DNA from: Combretum micranthum
Lineage: Eukaryota; Streptophyta; Magnoliopsida; Myrtales; Combretaceae
Assembly: GCA_024138025.1 (NCBI GenBank)
Contig: JAMXBD010004349.1
Coordinates: 1 to 64,000 of the forward strand
Length of the DNA stretch: 64,000 bases
Direction: 5' to 3'
Shown here: in pieces, positions 1-12,900 of the stretch
How the letters are laid out: the number at the start of each line of letters is the position of its first letter
How positions within the stretch are numbered: the stretch's first letter is position 1
Position numbers and translations under genes: made by a program
The notes under the pieces: generated by a model
Databases searched by the model: none
Seen by the model: the letters and a program-made list of their open reading frames with translations, nothing else
What the model was told of the DNA's origin: nothing

Positions 1-1605
1 TAAAAGGTCATTTGGGTCTTGGATTAGGAGGGTATAGATCTAATATGAAAATTCCTTTCTTGAAAAACAATATTTTCTAATCCCCTTTTACTAAGACTTG
101 TTTAAGTAAAATTCAAATATGTATATTTTTGAAAAGAATTCCTTATGTATATAAATAGACTCATAATCTATGCATGAAGCTATAGGTGTTGTCTTATTTA
201 ATTTATTTCCTTAAAACAATATTTTCTAGTATTTTGGAAAATTTGGATTTGTTAGACTTTACTTTATGTGGGTGAAGTAACTTATAAATTTTTGGATGAT
301 CAAATCTAATATACTATATTTTGATTCTTTAGTTTATCAAAAGTGAATTGAAAGTAAAGTTTGGTCTTTTGAGGTTATCTGCAAAATTTATTTCTAGGAA
401 TTGAAAAATAGAGTTTCCAAAATTTTTCTTTAGTAGTACTTGATGAGTTTATTCTTTGAAAATTTATTTTCATTTTTCTTGTAAGTTGATTTTCTTGAAA
501 ACTTATTTAGCTCTTGGTTTAGAAAGTTGGTAAAAATAGTACTAAGTTATTATCTATATATCAAGACTTCTTTTGTTATTTGAAAAGGAAATATCTTTGG
601 ATTTTGAAGAAACTTCTTTTATTAATAGTTTGAAATTTCATGATGAGTTTACATAAACTTTTAAAAGAGATTTATTTGAAAATATTTTTCTAAGTCTTTG
701 GAAAAACATTGATCAAATTTTATTCTTTCATAAAAAGATTTATTTTTCATTTGGACAATAATTATTAGCCCATGCTGAATATGATCATTTAGTTTATAAA
801 AGCTAAAATATACAAAATAAGATAATAAAATATAAGAAATAAATAAGATAATAATAATTGTCAAGTATTGGGAGCCTTAGCTTCTTCAAGGCTTCCCGGG
901 ACTAAGATTAAACTAGTCCCAAAAGAAAAAAAAAATTGTTTTGACTTGATAAGGACAAGTCTAAGACTAGAAAGACTAGTCTTAAAAACAACTTGAATAA
1001 ATAAATTGCAAGGTAAATAAATAAATTGCAGGGAAAGTAAATAAATTGCAATAACAAATGACTTATATGATATATAAAGATATATATTCTACATAGATAT
1101 ATTTAGTTGGATATATATAAAAATAACATAAAGGAAATAGATTCATGAACAAGAACAAAGCGTGAACATATTTTGCTTTCTTAACCTTCATGGGTTTAGA
1201 AAACACACAACTATGCTCATACTAAGTAATGAACATATAGAAAGCTTAGACTATTACATATAGAAAAAAAGAAGAAGAAGAAACTAGAGAAAATTTGAAA
1301 GACTTTTGGAGAGATTTGATAGAGTAGTGTGTATGAAAGGCATGAAGGAAATGAAAGGAAGAGATGGTATTTATAGGAAAAAGTGAAGGATAATTTGTGT
1401 TAATTAAATAAATTAAAAATAAAACAAATTGAGGGAATGGAGGAGGGGTCTGGCGCATATTTGAGTGAGAGAGGAGAGAAATTTACTTTTTTTGTATTTT
1501 TGTTAATGAAAAGTAAGATATGAGAGATGCGAAATTGTATTGGAAATGAAAATTACAAGAAAATGGGTGTATGGTTGTAAGAAAAATTAGAGATAGATAA
1601 ATAGT
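1..1605. other. AT-rich stretch, no gene recognised
   Basis: No reading frame here has codon structure or motifs of a known family; the short frames are broken by stops and are AT-rich. A hairpin-capable GGGACTA/TAGTCCC pair lies near 898-920. A small 20-bp tandem repeat is listed separately. The segment could be old intergenic or transposon-derived DNA. Confidence 0.5.
995..1050. repeat. Three-copy 20-bp tandem repeat
   Basis: The decamer ATAAATTGCA recurs at 1001, 1021 and 1041, exactly 20 bp apart, with similar spacer sequence between copies. It is a short minisatellite with no evident function. Confidence 0.75.
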
Positions 1606-1613
1606 ATAGAATA

Positions 1614-2319
1614 TAGGGGTGTGCAAAAAAACCAAATGTTTAGGATAACTAAACCGAAACCGAGAAACTAATCCAAAAAAACGGTTAACCGATCCATCGG
1701 TTTCGGTTTAGGATTAGCATTTTTAATTTTTTTTTTTGTTTTTGGTTCAGTTTCAGTTTTTAAATTTTAGAAACCAATGGATTCGGTTAACCGATCCGTA
1801 ATTATAAATATATATAATTTATAATATACCCATATAATTATTTTTTTTAGTGTTTTCAATATGAATTATGTTAAAATGAATGATTCAGATAAGAAGAAAC
1901 AAATGCATATATGTTTGAAAATTAGAATGGTGGTGTTTGATTGAGATTTTGGTATTCAGCTCAATTGATCAAGGTTGATAAGAACACATGAGTAAAAGCT
2001 ATATGATGATTATTTTGATGGCACCAATATATATTAAAACGATTTTACATGTCTTACATTCTAATTTATAGTTTTTAATATAATTATACAAAAAAATACT
2101 CTAATTTTTTACAGACATATTGAAAATATGGTTAAATGCAAAATTTGCATAACTATTATATTAAATGGTTAAAAACCGAAAACCAATAAAAGGTTAACCG
2201 TTAAGATGGTTAATGTTCATAATAGATCGGTTTTAGGATCAGAATATTGAAATCCGATTATTACGATTAGATAAAAAAATAGAGCCACGGACCGATTAAC
2301 CTAACCATGAACACCCCTA
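1614..2319. mobile_element. Non-autonomous hAT-like DNA transposon
   Basis: The left end reads TAGGGGTGTGCA and the reverse complement of the right end reads TAGGGGTGTTCA, so the terminal inverted repeats match at 11 of 12 bases. They are flanked by ATAGAATA (1606-1613) and GTAGAATA (2320-2327), an 8-bp target duplication with one mismatch, as expected for hAT elements. The 706-bp interior is rich in CGGTTAACCGAT and CGGTTT motifs and encodes no transposase, so mobility would have depended on an autonomous relative. Confidence 0.8.
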
Positions 2320-2327
2320 GTAGAATA

Positions 2328-3444
2328 GTAATGAATAGTGTAATATAAAGTAGATATGACAAATAAAGTACTAATAGTAAGAAAATACGCTATTATTACG
2401 ATATCTGATATTTTTAGTTACCGAAAAATTATAAAACTGATATTTTGAAACCTTATTCTTTACGAGTCTAACGGTATATTCGAATATTTTACTATTTCGA
2501 GCCCTAGGACATGCTTTTCGAAATTGATCTGATCTAGCTCAAAACGAATCACGATTTAACAATATGATATTTTATTAGATTTCTCATGTTATTACGAACT
2601 ATTTTACATACTAATCTCTCACTTACTCACTTAGGGTTATGAACACGGGATTGCGGACTTGATGGTTATGTCTGACTAGGGTTTTGTTGACTTTAGGATT
2701 TCCAGTTGACTTTCTAATTAGGGTTTGAGCTTAATCGATCGTAAATTTTTGAGGGTTTATAGAAAGTTTACATATCGTATTCATTCAAACCTATGCTAGA
2801 GCATTTCCTTGAACATTTGTGGTTTATGTCCATTTTTCACACTAATAAACGATTTTAGTAATTATCAACGAACCTTTATACGCTTCCTCATTAACTGTTA
2901 ACATTGTGATGTTTGCTACCTGTGTAGGTAAGGTTGTTGGCGAGTGGTGGAGTTTTGAAGAGGGAAAGAGGTAAGGAGAAGAGCGGAGACTTTTGTTAAG
3001 AGCTAATTATGTTAGGATATAGTCAAGTTTGTGTAATAGAGAAGGGCTGAAGTTGAGAATGGCGAAAGAGATGACATTGTTTGTGGCGTAAACGGAAAGG
3101 AAAAGGTGAACAATGATGTTTTGCCCATTTCTCTTAATAAATGTTGGGAAGAGGGACACGATAATAAAATTAGATTTCAGAAGAAATCAACATTTGAGAG
3201 ATAAGTTTATTTAAGGTATTAATATTTTGAGTTTATAAAGTGAGTCAAATAAGATATCTATTGAAAAAAAGAAAAAGAAAAAACTATTTAAATTTTGATA
3301 TCCTAAATGAATTGTACAAAACTTTAATATCTCATTTGATTGAATTTAGGAAATATTGATTTCTCTCTTTTTATCCAGTTAAAATATTAATATTAAATGA
3401 AATTATCCTCCCAAAAATTTTTACCTTTTGGTATTATTTACCCC
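2328..3444. other. No gene recognised
   Basis: The interval has scattered stop-broken frames. A purine-rich patch near 2930-3130 is slightly richer in GC than its surroundings and could be an old LTR or exon fragment, but no conserved motif supports a call. Confidence 0.4.
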
Positions 3445-3453
3445 AAAATTAAA

Positions 3454-3742
3454 GGGTGATATCACATTTGATTCTAAACTTTTTCAATTTGTGTTGTTTA
3501 GCTATCTAAAGTTAAAAAGTGGTAATTTACTACCTAAGCATTGTCAAATTTTAAAATTAGCTTTTTTTTTTTTTTTGCTATTTGGAATTAGTTAGTTGAA
3601 CTGTACTTATTTTTGCAATTAACTATCTCATCTAGTATTATAAATGAAATCAAAAAGTTTGTAGGTAATAAATTGATACTTTTAAATTTTAGTTAATTAT
3701 ACAAATTAATAAAGATCAATTACCAGATGTGGCATTTACTTT
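3454..3742. mobile_element. Small foldback (MITE-like) element
   Basis: The first ~90 bases and the reverse complement of the last ~90 bases can be aligned as a degenerate inverted repeat; both arms carry CACATYTG near the tip and TTACTACCTA or TTATTACCTA at the inner end. The element is flanked on both sides by AAAATTAAA (3445-3453 and 3743-3751), a perfect 9-bp duplication, which points to a Mutator-like origin. It has no coding capacity. The AT-rich flanks make a chance duplication possible. Confidence 0.55.
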
Positions 3743-3751
3743 AAAATTAAA

Positions 3752-4555
3752 TAAAGGAAGAAGTCCTTAAGTGTGCTTAGGGAGATACAAATATTGAGAC
3801 ACATGTTTCAATTAATGTTAAATTTTTGAGTGAAAATAAGATAGTTATAAAACTAGGAAATTTGGTTTCAATCCAACTATATAGTTCATTTAGGTTGAAT
3901 AAGATTATGGAGAAAATTTTGGTCTCTTTTTTTTTTAATTACTTGAAAAGAAGTTAAGTTTTGATACTTACCCTTGAAGACAAGGGTAGTTTAAGGGGTA
4001 GGATATTAAAATTAGCTTTTGGTGTTTAAAAATATCATAAGGAAAAAAAAGTAGAAAACAATAGATAAAAGAAAAATACAAAAGGAAAAGCATGTGCTTA
4101 TACATGCTAAAATAGTTCTAAAATATTCTAAGAGTCATAGCCATTTTCTTTATTTGTTAAGTCTTAGGGATACTTGTTATATATGCTTGTATAGTTTTTT
4201 GTACAAATTACAATTGAAAACCCAAAAAGATATTTTCCTTAATTTGTTCTTAAATATGGCAAAACCATGCTTTATATTCAAAATTATATATATATATATA
4301 TTGGCAAGAAGATGAACTTCATTTAGGGGAAAGAAATTATATCGATTACAATCATCGATACAAGAAAACGGTAGATGAAGAGTTGTGAGTATAATTACTC
4401 AACCATATAAACAGGTACATCTCTTTTACAATCAAATTGTCCCATATAAGAGATATAACTTCTCCTAAGAGAATAAAACTTTAAGTAACTGACGAGTAGA
4501 CTAGATTGTATAAAAAGGATTCAAAGTTTGATATTTAAATTCACAAAGTTGAAAG
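3752..4555. other. No gene recognised
   Basis: AT-rich, with a short (TA)n run near 4287-4301. No frame matches a family I recognise. Confidence 0.4.
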
Positions 4556-4559
4556 CCAC

Positions 4560-5480
4560 CACGTTTCACCATGCATCACAACAAATATTATGAGTTTCAT
4601 TAGGATATGGTAATACCAGCACTATAGTAATTGCAAGCTGATACCTGATCACTTGGAAACTCTCCTCACAAGTATCATGCCATTCAAACTTTCACATTGT
4701 TTTGAGTCTATCTTATCAAGGGTTTTTTTATTTCTAGAAAAATGTTTAACTAGACAATGGTAATATTCCTAGTTCTAGGAAATTTCATAACAATGTTACT
4801 TGCTTCCATTTCATCACCGCTTTCACCTTATTAAGGTCTCCTAATATCTCTTCTCCTAATAAAATATATCTTCAAAACATAATTTTAAGCAACCAAAATT
4901 CACATTTGGATAATATACCATACAATTTATTCTCTTTTAGATTTTGCAATGTTAATCGAAGATGCTTTACTTATTTTTCCTCACTATTAGAGAATATCAA
5001 GATATTGTCAATCAAATCAATTACAAACAAATTCAAATCCATAATTATCACTGACATATTTGTCAATCTAAAGTGTATAACTATAAATTAATAATGCTTA
5101 TATTAGTATAGAAAGTTGTTTTAGGGGCATCTTTTAGCCTTCCTCTTAATTGGAGATAACCCAATTCTAAATCAATTCTCAAGAAAACTCTTACTCCTTG
5201 CAACTAATCAATTAGTTTATCAACTCAAGGCAGTATATATTTGTTCTTAATGGTCACTTTGTTAAGCTTCCAATAATTGATATCTAACCTCATTGAACCA
5301 TCTTTCTTCTACAAAAAAATACAAGTACATCCAATGATGATACACCAAATTAAATAAAACCTTTACTTAGTAACTCTTCTAATTGCTTCTTTAGCTATGC
5401 CAATTCTCATGGGGTCATTTGATTAAGGGCTCTAGTTATAGCCTCAGTACTTTTTCTTTGATAAGTGTCATAATCTTATT
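4560..5480 (-). pseudogene. Decayed Ty3-gypsy reverse transcriptase fragment
   Basis: Read on the minus strand across several frames, this stretch follows the conserved order of a Ty3-gypsy RT. An N-terminal PHE-L block (about 5400) is followed by KKDGSMRLDINYWKLNKV with its continuation TIKNKY (about 5210-5310), a QLQG-RVF-RIDL-GY block (about 5130-5200), an IDNILIFSNSEE block (about 4960-5030, in place of the catalytic IDDIL motif) and a KCEFWLLK block (about 4870-4900). It ends in FEWHD-CEESF near 4650-4690. Frameshifts and stops interrupt every block and one catalytic aspartate has become asparagine, so it is inactive. No LTRs of this element were identified. Confidence 0.8.
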
Positions 5481-5789
5481 AGCTTATTAGACACATACTG
5501 CTTATATTTATCTTTACCTTTAAGCCTATGCCTAGTTTTTAACACCAAAACTTAGCTAAATATTGGAATAATGTTGCAATCTGTGCTTGAACTTATTCAA
5601 TTACCGGATGAACTTCAAGATTGCTAATTTTAATATATAATTGAAATTTTTTATGATAAACAATATTACCAATGTTAGTTTTGTCTAAAACCATTTGCTT
5701 ACTTGTTATTTATTTATTTATTTATTTGACCAATTATGTATTACTATGTATCTTAAATGGTTGTTTTAATAAATGGTAGGTCCATCGGG

Positions 5790-7440
5790 TTAAACACAAA
5801 CACTGAAGAACATAAAGCTGAAGTTTTCAAAAATTTGTAAAATATGTTAATAAGATTTGTTTAACTTCGATTGCAACTACCAACATTAGACAAATACGCC
5901 TACTGAAGTAGCATAGAAAGTAATACGTTGTATTCCTTAGGGATCATTAGCATTTACTGTATTTGCTTTTCATCTATTATCTAGCCAAGAAAGATTTAAT
6001 AAAACATGATAAAAACAGAAGTCAAACTAGGGTTAAGGCTAGGCATGTGCATGTTTTCAAGAAAAATTGTAAGATAAGTTTGTTAATGCAAGAAAAAGCC
6101 TTAGGGATTGCTTCACCAAGTCCTTACCATATGATATCTCAACAAACTCATAGAGTTGTTCGCTAGTGTATTTGCACCATCGGTTTCACTAGGGTAAGTT
6201 AAAGCCTCTTTTAAGGTCAGTAACTCTAGATTTTGGTCAAACCACCAAAATCTCTTTTCAAGTTATCAGCAATCTAGATTTGCATAAAGATTAATAATCA
6301 TTTGTTTTAAAAACAACCTAATGAATCTTAAAAAAAGTGACAGAAAGTTTCACTATCCTTCTTTCAAGGCGATTATGAGCAACTTCATTAGTAGCCCAGA
6401 TCTATTTAAAAGAATGATCTTTCAATCTATTTAATTGAAATTAGAGATAAATCTAAAAGGTGCATCACTCATTTAGACCTACGAAAATAAGTTTTAGCTA
6501 CTAATTATAAATACCCACTCGGTATTCATTAAAACACTTTAAAATCACATGAATCAGATCTTGGATTCACAAACCTAAAGTTAAATGATTATTTCTCCAT
6601 GGATGCAGATATTAAGCACAAATTCTGAAGAAATAAATGGACTTAAAGATGAATATTACAAATCAAGAACATAGTATTGTAGAAAATAAACGTCAGGTTT
6701 AAAATGAATTTACCCAAAAAACTTTGAATCTCTAAGAAGAAGAAAACAATTGCTCTTGCTAGCAATTCTCTCTTTAAGCTACGTTATACTGTGACAAAAA
6801 ATTTGCTACATGTGGTACATGCCCCTATTTGGCATCTATGTACGTTTATTTATAGGCTATGGGCACATAAATATAATTATGAAGATTTTAATTGTTGATA
6901 TGGCAGATTCTTTATAACCGAATTTATTCTTATTCTCATGCATGCATCTTCGATGCCAACTCATTAGGTCACTTTTTAGATCGAGTGCTTGAAAGTTACT
7001 TAAAAGTTAGGGCTCGATCTAATCGATGGCCTTCTTCTAAAAAGCTCGAATTCTTATCCAGATTGAACTACGAGTATCATCAAGTTCATTGAGGGCTTGA
7101 TCCTAGTGCTCGGTTAGACTTGTCTCATGAAGTGTAAGGCATATATGTCTTAGAGCTGATCGCGGCTTGTGTCAAAGGCTCAACACTATGGCTCGATTGG
7201 TCATTTTGCCTTGTTTTGCCCTCGATGGGTCTTTTAAAGACTTCAACTAAGTTCTGTTTTGCACAATTGTTGTTTTGCTCCAATCTGGTTTAAATCACTT
7301 CATTTCTTGTTTTTTGATCTTAAGAGCTGAAAAACAAAAATTGTAATATGAAAGCACAAGATTCACAGGAATTTATCTAAAATTGGATCAATTAAGTCCT
7401 AAATTTGTATGAATAGAATAGAGTAAAGCAAACTTATTAA
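5790..7440. repeat. Dispersed 1.6-kb repeat, copy 1
   Basis: This stretch aligns along its length, in the same orientation, with 31615-33250. Shared landmarks in order include AGTAGCATA near 5910, GGGATCATTA near 5940, TCTAGCCAA near 5980, GATTATGAGCAACTTCATTA near 6371, TCTAAAAGGTGCA near 6452 and GAATAGAATAGAGTA near 7410. No coding capacity is evident. It behaves like a non-coding part of a retrotransposon such as an LTR or untranslated interior, but termini and target duplications were not found. Confidence 0.65.
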
Positions 7441-7725
7441 TAAAGATATTCTACTTAGATACATGTAAGTGGTGATAACACCTTGCAATATGACAATTAT
7501 GTAGTTAGTATACCATAATTGTAAAAAAATCAAATATATTAAGTGAATTATGTTTATTAAAATAATTGCTTAGACATGCGATAGTTCATAATTGGTTGGA
7601 AAAAGCCAATTTGATAAACAACTCAAGAGATATTTGTTTGTTTATCAATATGTTGCAAATTTATTTACAAAAATACCAATCACATTAAAATAATTACATA
7701 TATAGCATTATAGAATTGCATCTTG

Positions 7726-7866
7726 AACATGCGATTTTATCTTTTGTATATATCTAACATGTTTAACATGTGATTTTTGTTTTTTGTATGTATTTTGCAT
7801 GTTTAACATGCGATTTTATCTTATGTATGCATATCACACGTTTAAGATGCGATTTTTCCTTTTTAT
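7726..7866. repeat. Tandem array of ~39-bp units
   Basis: Units begin at 7726, 7765, 7805 and 7844 with AACATGYGATTTT or AAGATGCGATTTTT. Spacings of 39, 40 and 39 bp give about 3.5 diverged copies. Further isolated ATGCAATTTT motifs near 7883 and 7967 suggest the array was once longer. Confidence 0.75.
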
Positions 7867-7869
7867 TAA

Positions 7870-8980
7870 TGTTGAATTACCAGCATGCAATTTTATAACG
7901 TAGTGAAATTCTTAAATTGTAAGTAATTCATGCAACATTTTTTATTGTAAATAACAACATCTCTTGGATGCAATTTTGTTATGGTATTTATGTAATTATT
8001 TTATCTGACTTGTATCAATGTCATTTTATTTTGTAGGATTAATACACATATGTTACCACCCAATAAATTAGTGCCAATGTGCCATAGGTAGCACAAATGA
8101 TCTCAAGAAGTTTAGTGGAGCATTAGAATTAACAATATGAAAGCATAAGTAGTTGATTAAACAATTGGATAATATTGAGGTATCAAATGTGACCTCGACT
8201 GTTAAATATTTCATTTTACTTATTTAAAGTGTTTGAACATGCTTTTGAATTTTTCAAAACATTAGACTCGATGAAAGGACACAATTGAAATTTTTAAAAA
8301 ACTTTCCATTTTAGCAAAATTTAAACTCTGATTGTCTTCTAATTTTATATTTGACTTATTTTAACTATGTAAATTGTTTTTGACTGCCTATTTCCTTGCT
8401 TTTCATTCTCCAATTTTATTCAAATTATTTTCAATTTTAATTACATATAAATTTTCTTAAAATATGAGGGGATGTGCAAAGTTTATTATTAATTTGTCGA
8501 TATGATAAACTTTCAAATAAAATTCTACATTAAAATATAAAGATGATGTGCTTTAATAGATATGGCATGATTAAGTCAATCTCCAACTAATTAGAATTTT
8601 TTTGATAAATTACATTGAGATAACTTTTAAAATTAGGTAGACCCTACTTTGTAAAAAATTAGCATCTATACTCCATAAAACTTTTATGGGACCACATTTT
8701 TAATGTATAAACTTTTTATGTGTATTTTACTACTGGTGTAGATAATTAATTTTATTTATTTAATTAATTAGTGTTGATTAGAAGGAGAGAAATAAAGAAC
8801 TTTCTCATTGCACTACTTCCAACTTTCACAAAAAGTAGATTCAAATACCCCTCTTTTATCACTAAAAATTAAAGTTACACAAACAAAACAGGAAAATAGA
8901 GGCAATAGCATAGTCATTATGCTTTTTCAAGGACTAAACAAAATGAAGAAAATAAAAGCCACATCTTTTCTCGAAAATCT
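7870..8980. other. AT-rich stretch, no gene recognised
   Basis: No supported coding region. It may hold promoter sequence for the doubtful small frame at 8987, but no element could be assigned. Confidence 0.4.
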
Positions 8981-8986
8981 CTAGCC

Positions 8987-9094
8987 ATGGCCACTATGAT
9001 CAACAATAATAACAATGCCAATGCAAATGCTAGAGGTAATGCAAATGCACCAACTCGAGTTAAAGGAGGTCTTTTTATCATATCCTCCTCTTAA
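8987..9094 (+). CDS. Doubtful small ORF or first-exon fragment
   Basis: A 35-codon frame starts MATMINNNNNANANARGN and is Asn/Ala-rich. Its start context, AGCCATGGCC, is a good plant initiation context, and the upstream 150 bp look like a 5' leader. A possible splice donor, GGAG|GTCTTT, lies near 9068, so it could be the first exon of a gene whose remainder has been lost. The Mutator-like element starts only 258 bp downstream. I do not recognise a family, and a random frame remains possible. Confidence 0.2.
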   Translation: MATMINNNNNANANARGNANAPTRVKGGLFIISSS

Positions 9095-9351
9095 TTTTGG
9101 AATAATAATATATTAGCTAATATGATTTTCTATTTTTTATTTTTATTTATGTCCGACTTTTTGAACTATTTTTCATTAGTAATTAGTTAAATATATTGAA
9201 TAAATTAATCACATCGATAGTAAAATACACATATTTAGTCTATACAGTTAAAAAAGTAGTTTCACAAAAGTTTTGGAATTCATTTAATTTTAAAAGTTTT
9301 AATTTGTGGAGACATAATTTACTCATTTTTATTAAAAATTACTTTTTTAAA

Positions 9352-9532
9352 GGGGTAATGTCACGAACACTACTTAAACTTTATCTAAATATTCAATTAA
9401 CTACCTAAAATTTTATTTAATTAATTTACTACCTATATCATCTTTTCATGGCCGAAAACACTACCTCGACTAACTCTGTTACCTCAGTTAGTATAGCTGG
9501 CTTCAATAACTAATAATTGCATGACATGTGTA
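9352..9532 (+). repeat. Left terminal inverted repeat of the Mutator-like element
   Basis: It pairs with 14893-15073 on the opposite strand. Both arms contain CTCGACTAACTCTGTTACCT, confirming shared ancestry. Confidence 0.88.
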
Positions 9533-9570
9533 CTTGGCTACCAAATAAAATGCCAAGTGGATTAATGCTT

Positions 9571-9836
9571 TGTGGAGATACGTTCCTCGGTTTTAAGGAA
9601 AGAAGTTTATTTTTGTATTTATGATTCTGTTTTTTTTTTCATTTATTTATGTTTCTAGTCAATTTTTTAATTTATTGTTTTTCCTTTTTTAGAGGAAGTT
9701 TTTCCTCTTAATTAGGTTTCCATTTTTGTTTCTTTTCCTTGTACAACTTAGGCCATATGTATATATATTTGTGTACCTTGTAATTCATAAAGAGTGAGAA
9801 AAATGCAGAAATTCATTCAATTCTCAAAGATTTCTA
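9571..9836 (+). repeat. 5' LTR of the nested copia
   Basis: It begins TGTGGAGATACG and ends AAAGATTTCTA just before the primer-binding site. A promoter-like TATATATATTTGTG lies near 9759. It differs clearly from the 3' LTR, notably in a T-run that is C-rich in the partner. Confidence 0.85.
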
Positions 9837-9848
9837 TAGTATCAGAGC
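9837..9848 (+). other. Primer-binding site (initiator tRNA-Met type)
   Basis: TAGTATCAGAGC lies at the LTR end. It is one base from the common plant copia site TGGTATCAGAGC. Confidence 0.75.
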
Positions 9849-9929
9849 ATGTAATTCTCTAAAGATCTACAATGCTCTCATGACAAAATATGGTATAGCC
9901 TCCAACCAGACGTTTAACGTTACCTTTAC

Positions 9930-12900
9930 TCCAAGCAATAACAACAACTCCAACAGTTGATAGAGGTGAGGACGCTCATGGTGTGATCACTGTAGAAAGT
10001 CAGGACATGTCAAGAAACATATTAGAAAATTCATGGTAAACCACCAAATTGGAAGCCAAACCCTTCCAACCAAGATAAAGAAGGATGAGCTAATTCTACA
10101 ACAACTATCGATGATCATCATGATGCTGTAGAATCTAGTCCATTCACTAAGGAACAACTTATAGTTCTCCTAGAACTCTTCTCAAAAGCCATTCTACCTT
10201 GAGAATAAGTATGTTAGCACAGAAAGGTAAGCACTTAAATGCCCTTACAATAAAGACAGACAAGACCATGCATTATTGATTATGGGGCATCGATCATATG
10301 TTAGGAGATGCTAACATTTTTTCTAAGTATAGGCCATGTGAGAAAAACTCAACTGTTCGTATAGCAGATAGATCTTTGTCTAAGGTGGCAAAATTGGCTC
10401 AATTTTGATTACAAAGGATCTTATTTTAAAATTTGTGCTTCATGTCCCTAATTTAGATTACAATTTACTATCAATAAGTAAATTGACTTGAGACAATAAT
10501 TGTGTTGCTAAATTCTATCACAAGTTGTGTGAATTTCAGGTATTGGATTTGTGGAAGATGATGGACAGTGCTAAAGAGGACTCTGGATTGTATCTTCTCA
10601 AGGGTGCTACTCTTTCAACAAGATAAAACCAAAATCCAAGTTGTATTTCCTTTCATAGTCAATCTAGTTCAAGTGTCAATATAAAATAATGTTATGGCAC
10701 CATCGTCTTGGTCATCCAATTTTTTTGTATCTTGAAAAGTTATTTTTCCTTCCTTTTTCAATACTAAAAATTCAAAATCTTTCAGTTATGAAATATGTCA
10801 ACTTGTCAAGCACACTTAAACTTCCTTTCTTAGGTTATCATACACATCTTCTCACCCATTTTCCATGATCCATAGTGATGTTTGGGGTCCATATAGTATA
10901 AAGAATATAACAGGGGCTAGGTGGTTTGCATTATTTGTAGATGATCACATAAGACTTACTTAGACTTTTCTAATGAAAGAAAAATCTGAGGTTAGCCAAA
11001 TCTTCCAAAATTTCCATGCAATGATACAAACCCAATTTTAGACAAGAATCTAGGTCCTCAAAACTAACAATGCTAAATATTATTTCAAATCTACCCTAGG
11101 TATCTACCTACTAAAATAGGTTATCGTTCACTTAAGTTCTTGTGTTGATACACCTTAACAAAACAGGATCGCCCAAAAGGAAAAATAGACACTTAGTAGA
11201 GGTTGCTCGTTCTCTTATGTTCTCAACTCATGTACCAAAATAACTATGGGGGGAAACTGTCCTTGTAGCCACATATCTCATCAATAGAATGTCTTCTAGA
11301 ATCTTAAACTTCCAAGCACCTTGCCAAGACCTAAAACAAACCTTCCCACACACTAAAATCATTTCCTCATTACCTACCAAGATATTTGGGTGCTTAGTTT
11401 TTGTTCACATTTATGCCCAACACCATAGCAAATTAGATCCGAAATCCATAAAATGTATCTTTCTGGGGTACTCTTCACATCAAAAAGAGTATAAATGCTA
11501 CTCAACAGACACAAGAAAGATATACAACTCCATAAATTCCATGGATGTAATGTTCTTTAAACATCAATCCTTTTAGCCTAAATCCAATATTCAGGGAGAG
11601 ATTACGAGAGAACATCAAATTTGAAACTTTGTTGATCTTTTAGACAATAATGAGTTGAACCCTGACCCTATAGTGGCATTGCAACCTTCTTCTCAATCTA
11701 AAACAATTGATAATGACAATTCCCAAAATCAAAGCGAATCCCTACCTCACCAAAATTTTCAATTTAAAAATCATGAAAATAACATCCAAAATCTCATTGC
11801 AAGTATGTTTCCACAACTTGCAAGCAAGGATCTTCATGTCGGTGCCAAGAAGAAGGGACCTAAAAAAGAATATAGAGCACTCAGCTCCTCTTCAGTCTAG
11901 TTAAAAGTTTGAACCAAATTCAATTTCTTCGTAAATTCACCCAGGTAATAATTCTTCTGACCCTAGTCACACTGGTCCTATGGTTGATGATCCAGATTTC
12001 TTAATTGCACACCATGAAGGAGTTAGAAGTTACACTCAGCGCTCAATCTCCAAATATGTGTCATATGAAGGACTATCATAGTCCTATTAGGCCTTTGTCT
12101 CCACCCTTGACAGCATATAGTTTCCACATTCCATTCAGGAAGCACTTAAAACATCTAGATTGGAGAAAAGCTATGAATGAAGAAATTAGTGCCTTAGAGA
12201 AGAATGATACTTAGATAATCTCAGCCTTCCTCATGGAAAGAAACCAATAGGCTACAAGTGGATTTTTACGGTTAGACATAAAGTTGATGGAGCATTGAGA
12301 GATTTAAGGGTTGGTCGGTTGCAAAGGGGCTCACTTGGTCTTATGGGATAGACTACCAAGAGACTTTTGCCCTAGTGGCTAGACTCTACACTATTCGAGT
12401 ACTTCTTTCTCTAGCAACAAACCAAGACTAGCTTATACACCAATTGGATCTAAAAAATGCATTTCTAAATAGTGACTTGGATGAAGAAGTGTGCATGGAG
12501 ATTTCTCCAGATTAGGAAAACTGTCTAATAGCAATAATGTGTGCAAACTTCAAAAATCTCTATATGGCATGAAATAATCCCCTCGTACCTGGTTTGGTAG
12601 ATTTACAAAGTTTTTAATCAGTAATGGATACACTTAATGCTACTTAGATCATACATTATTTGTGAAGTTTTCCCAAGACAAGAAAATTGCCATTCTCATT
12701 ATTTATGTGGATGACATTATTTTGATTGGAGATTACGAGGAAGAATTATTAAACTTAAAGAATTATTTGGCTAAGGAATTTGAAATCAAGGATCTGAGAT
12801 ATTTTCTTATAATGGAAGTGGTTAGGTCAAGTAAGGAATATTTATATCTCAGAGGAAATATATTCTAGATCTTCTAAAAGAGATAGACATGCTCGAGTGT

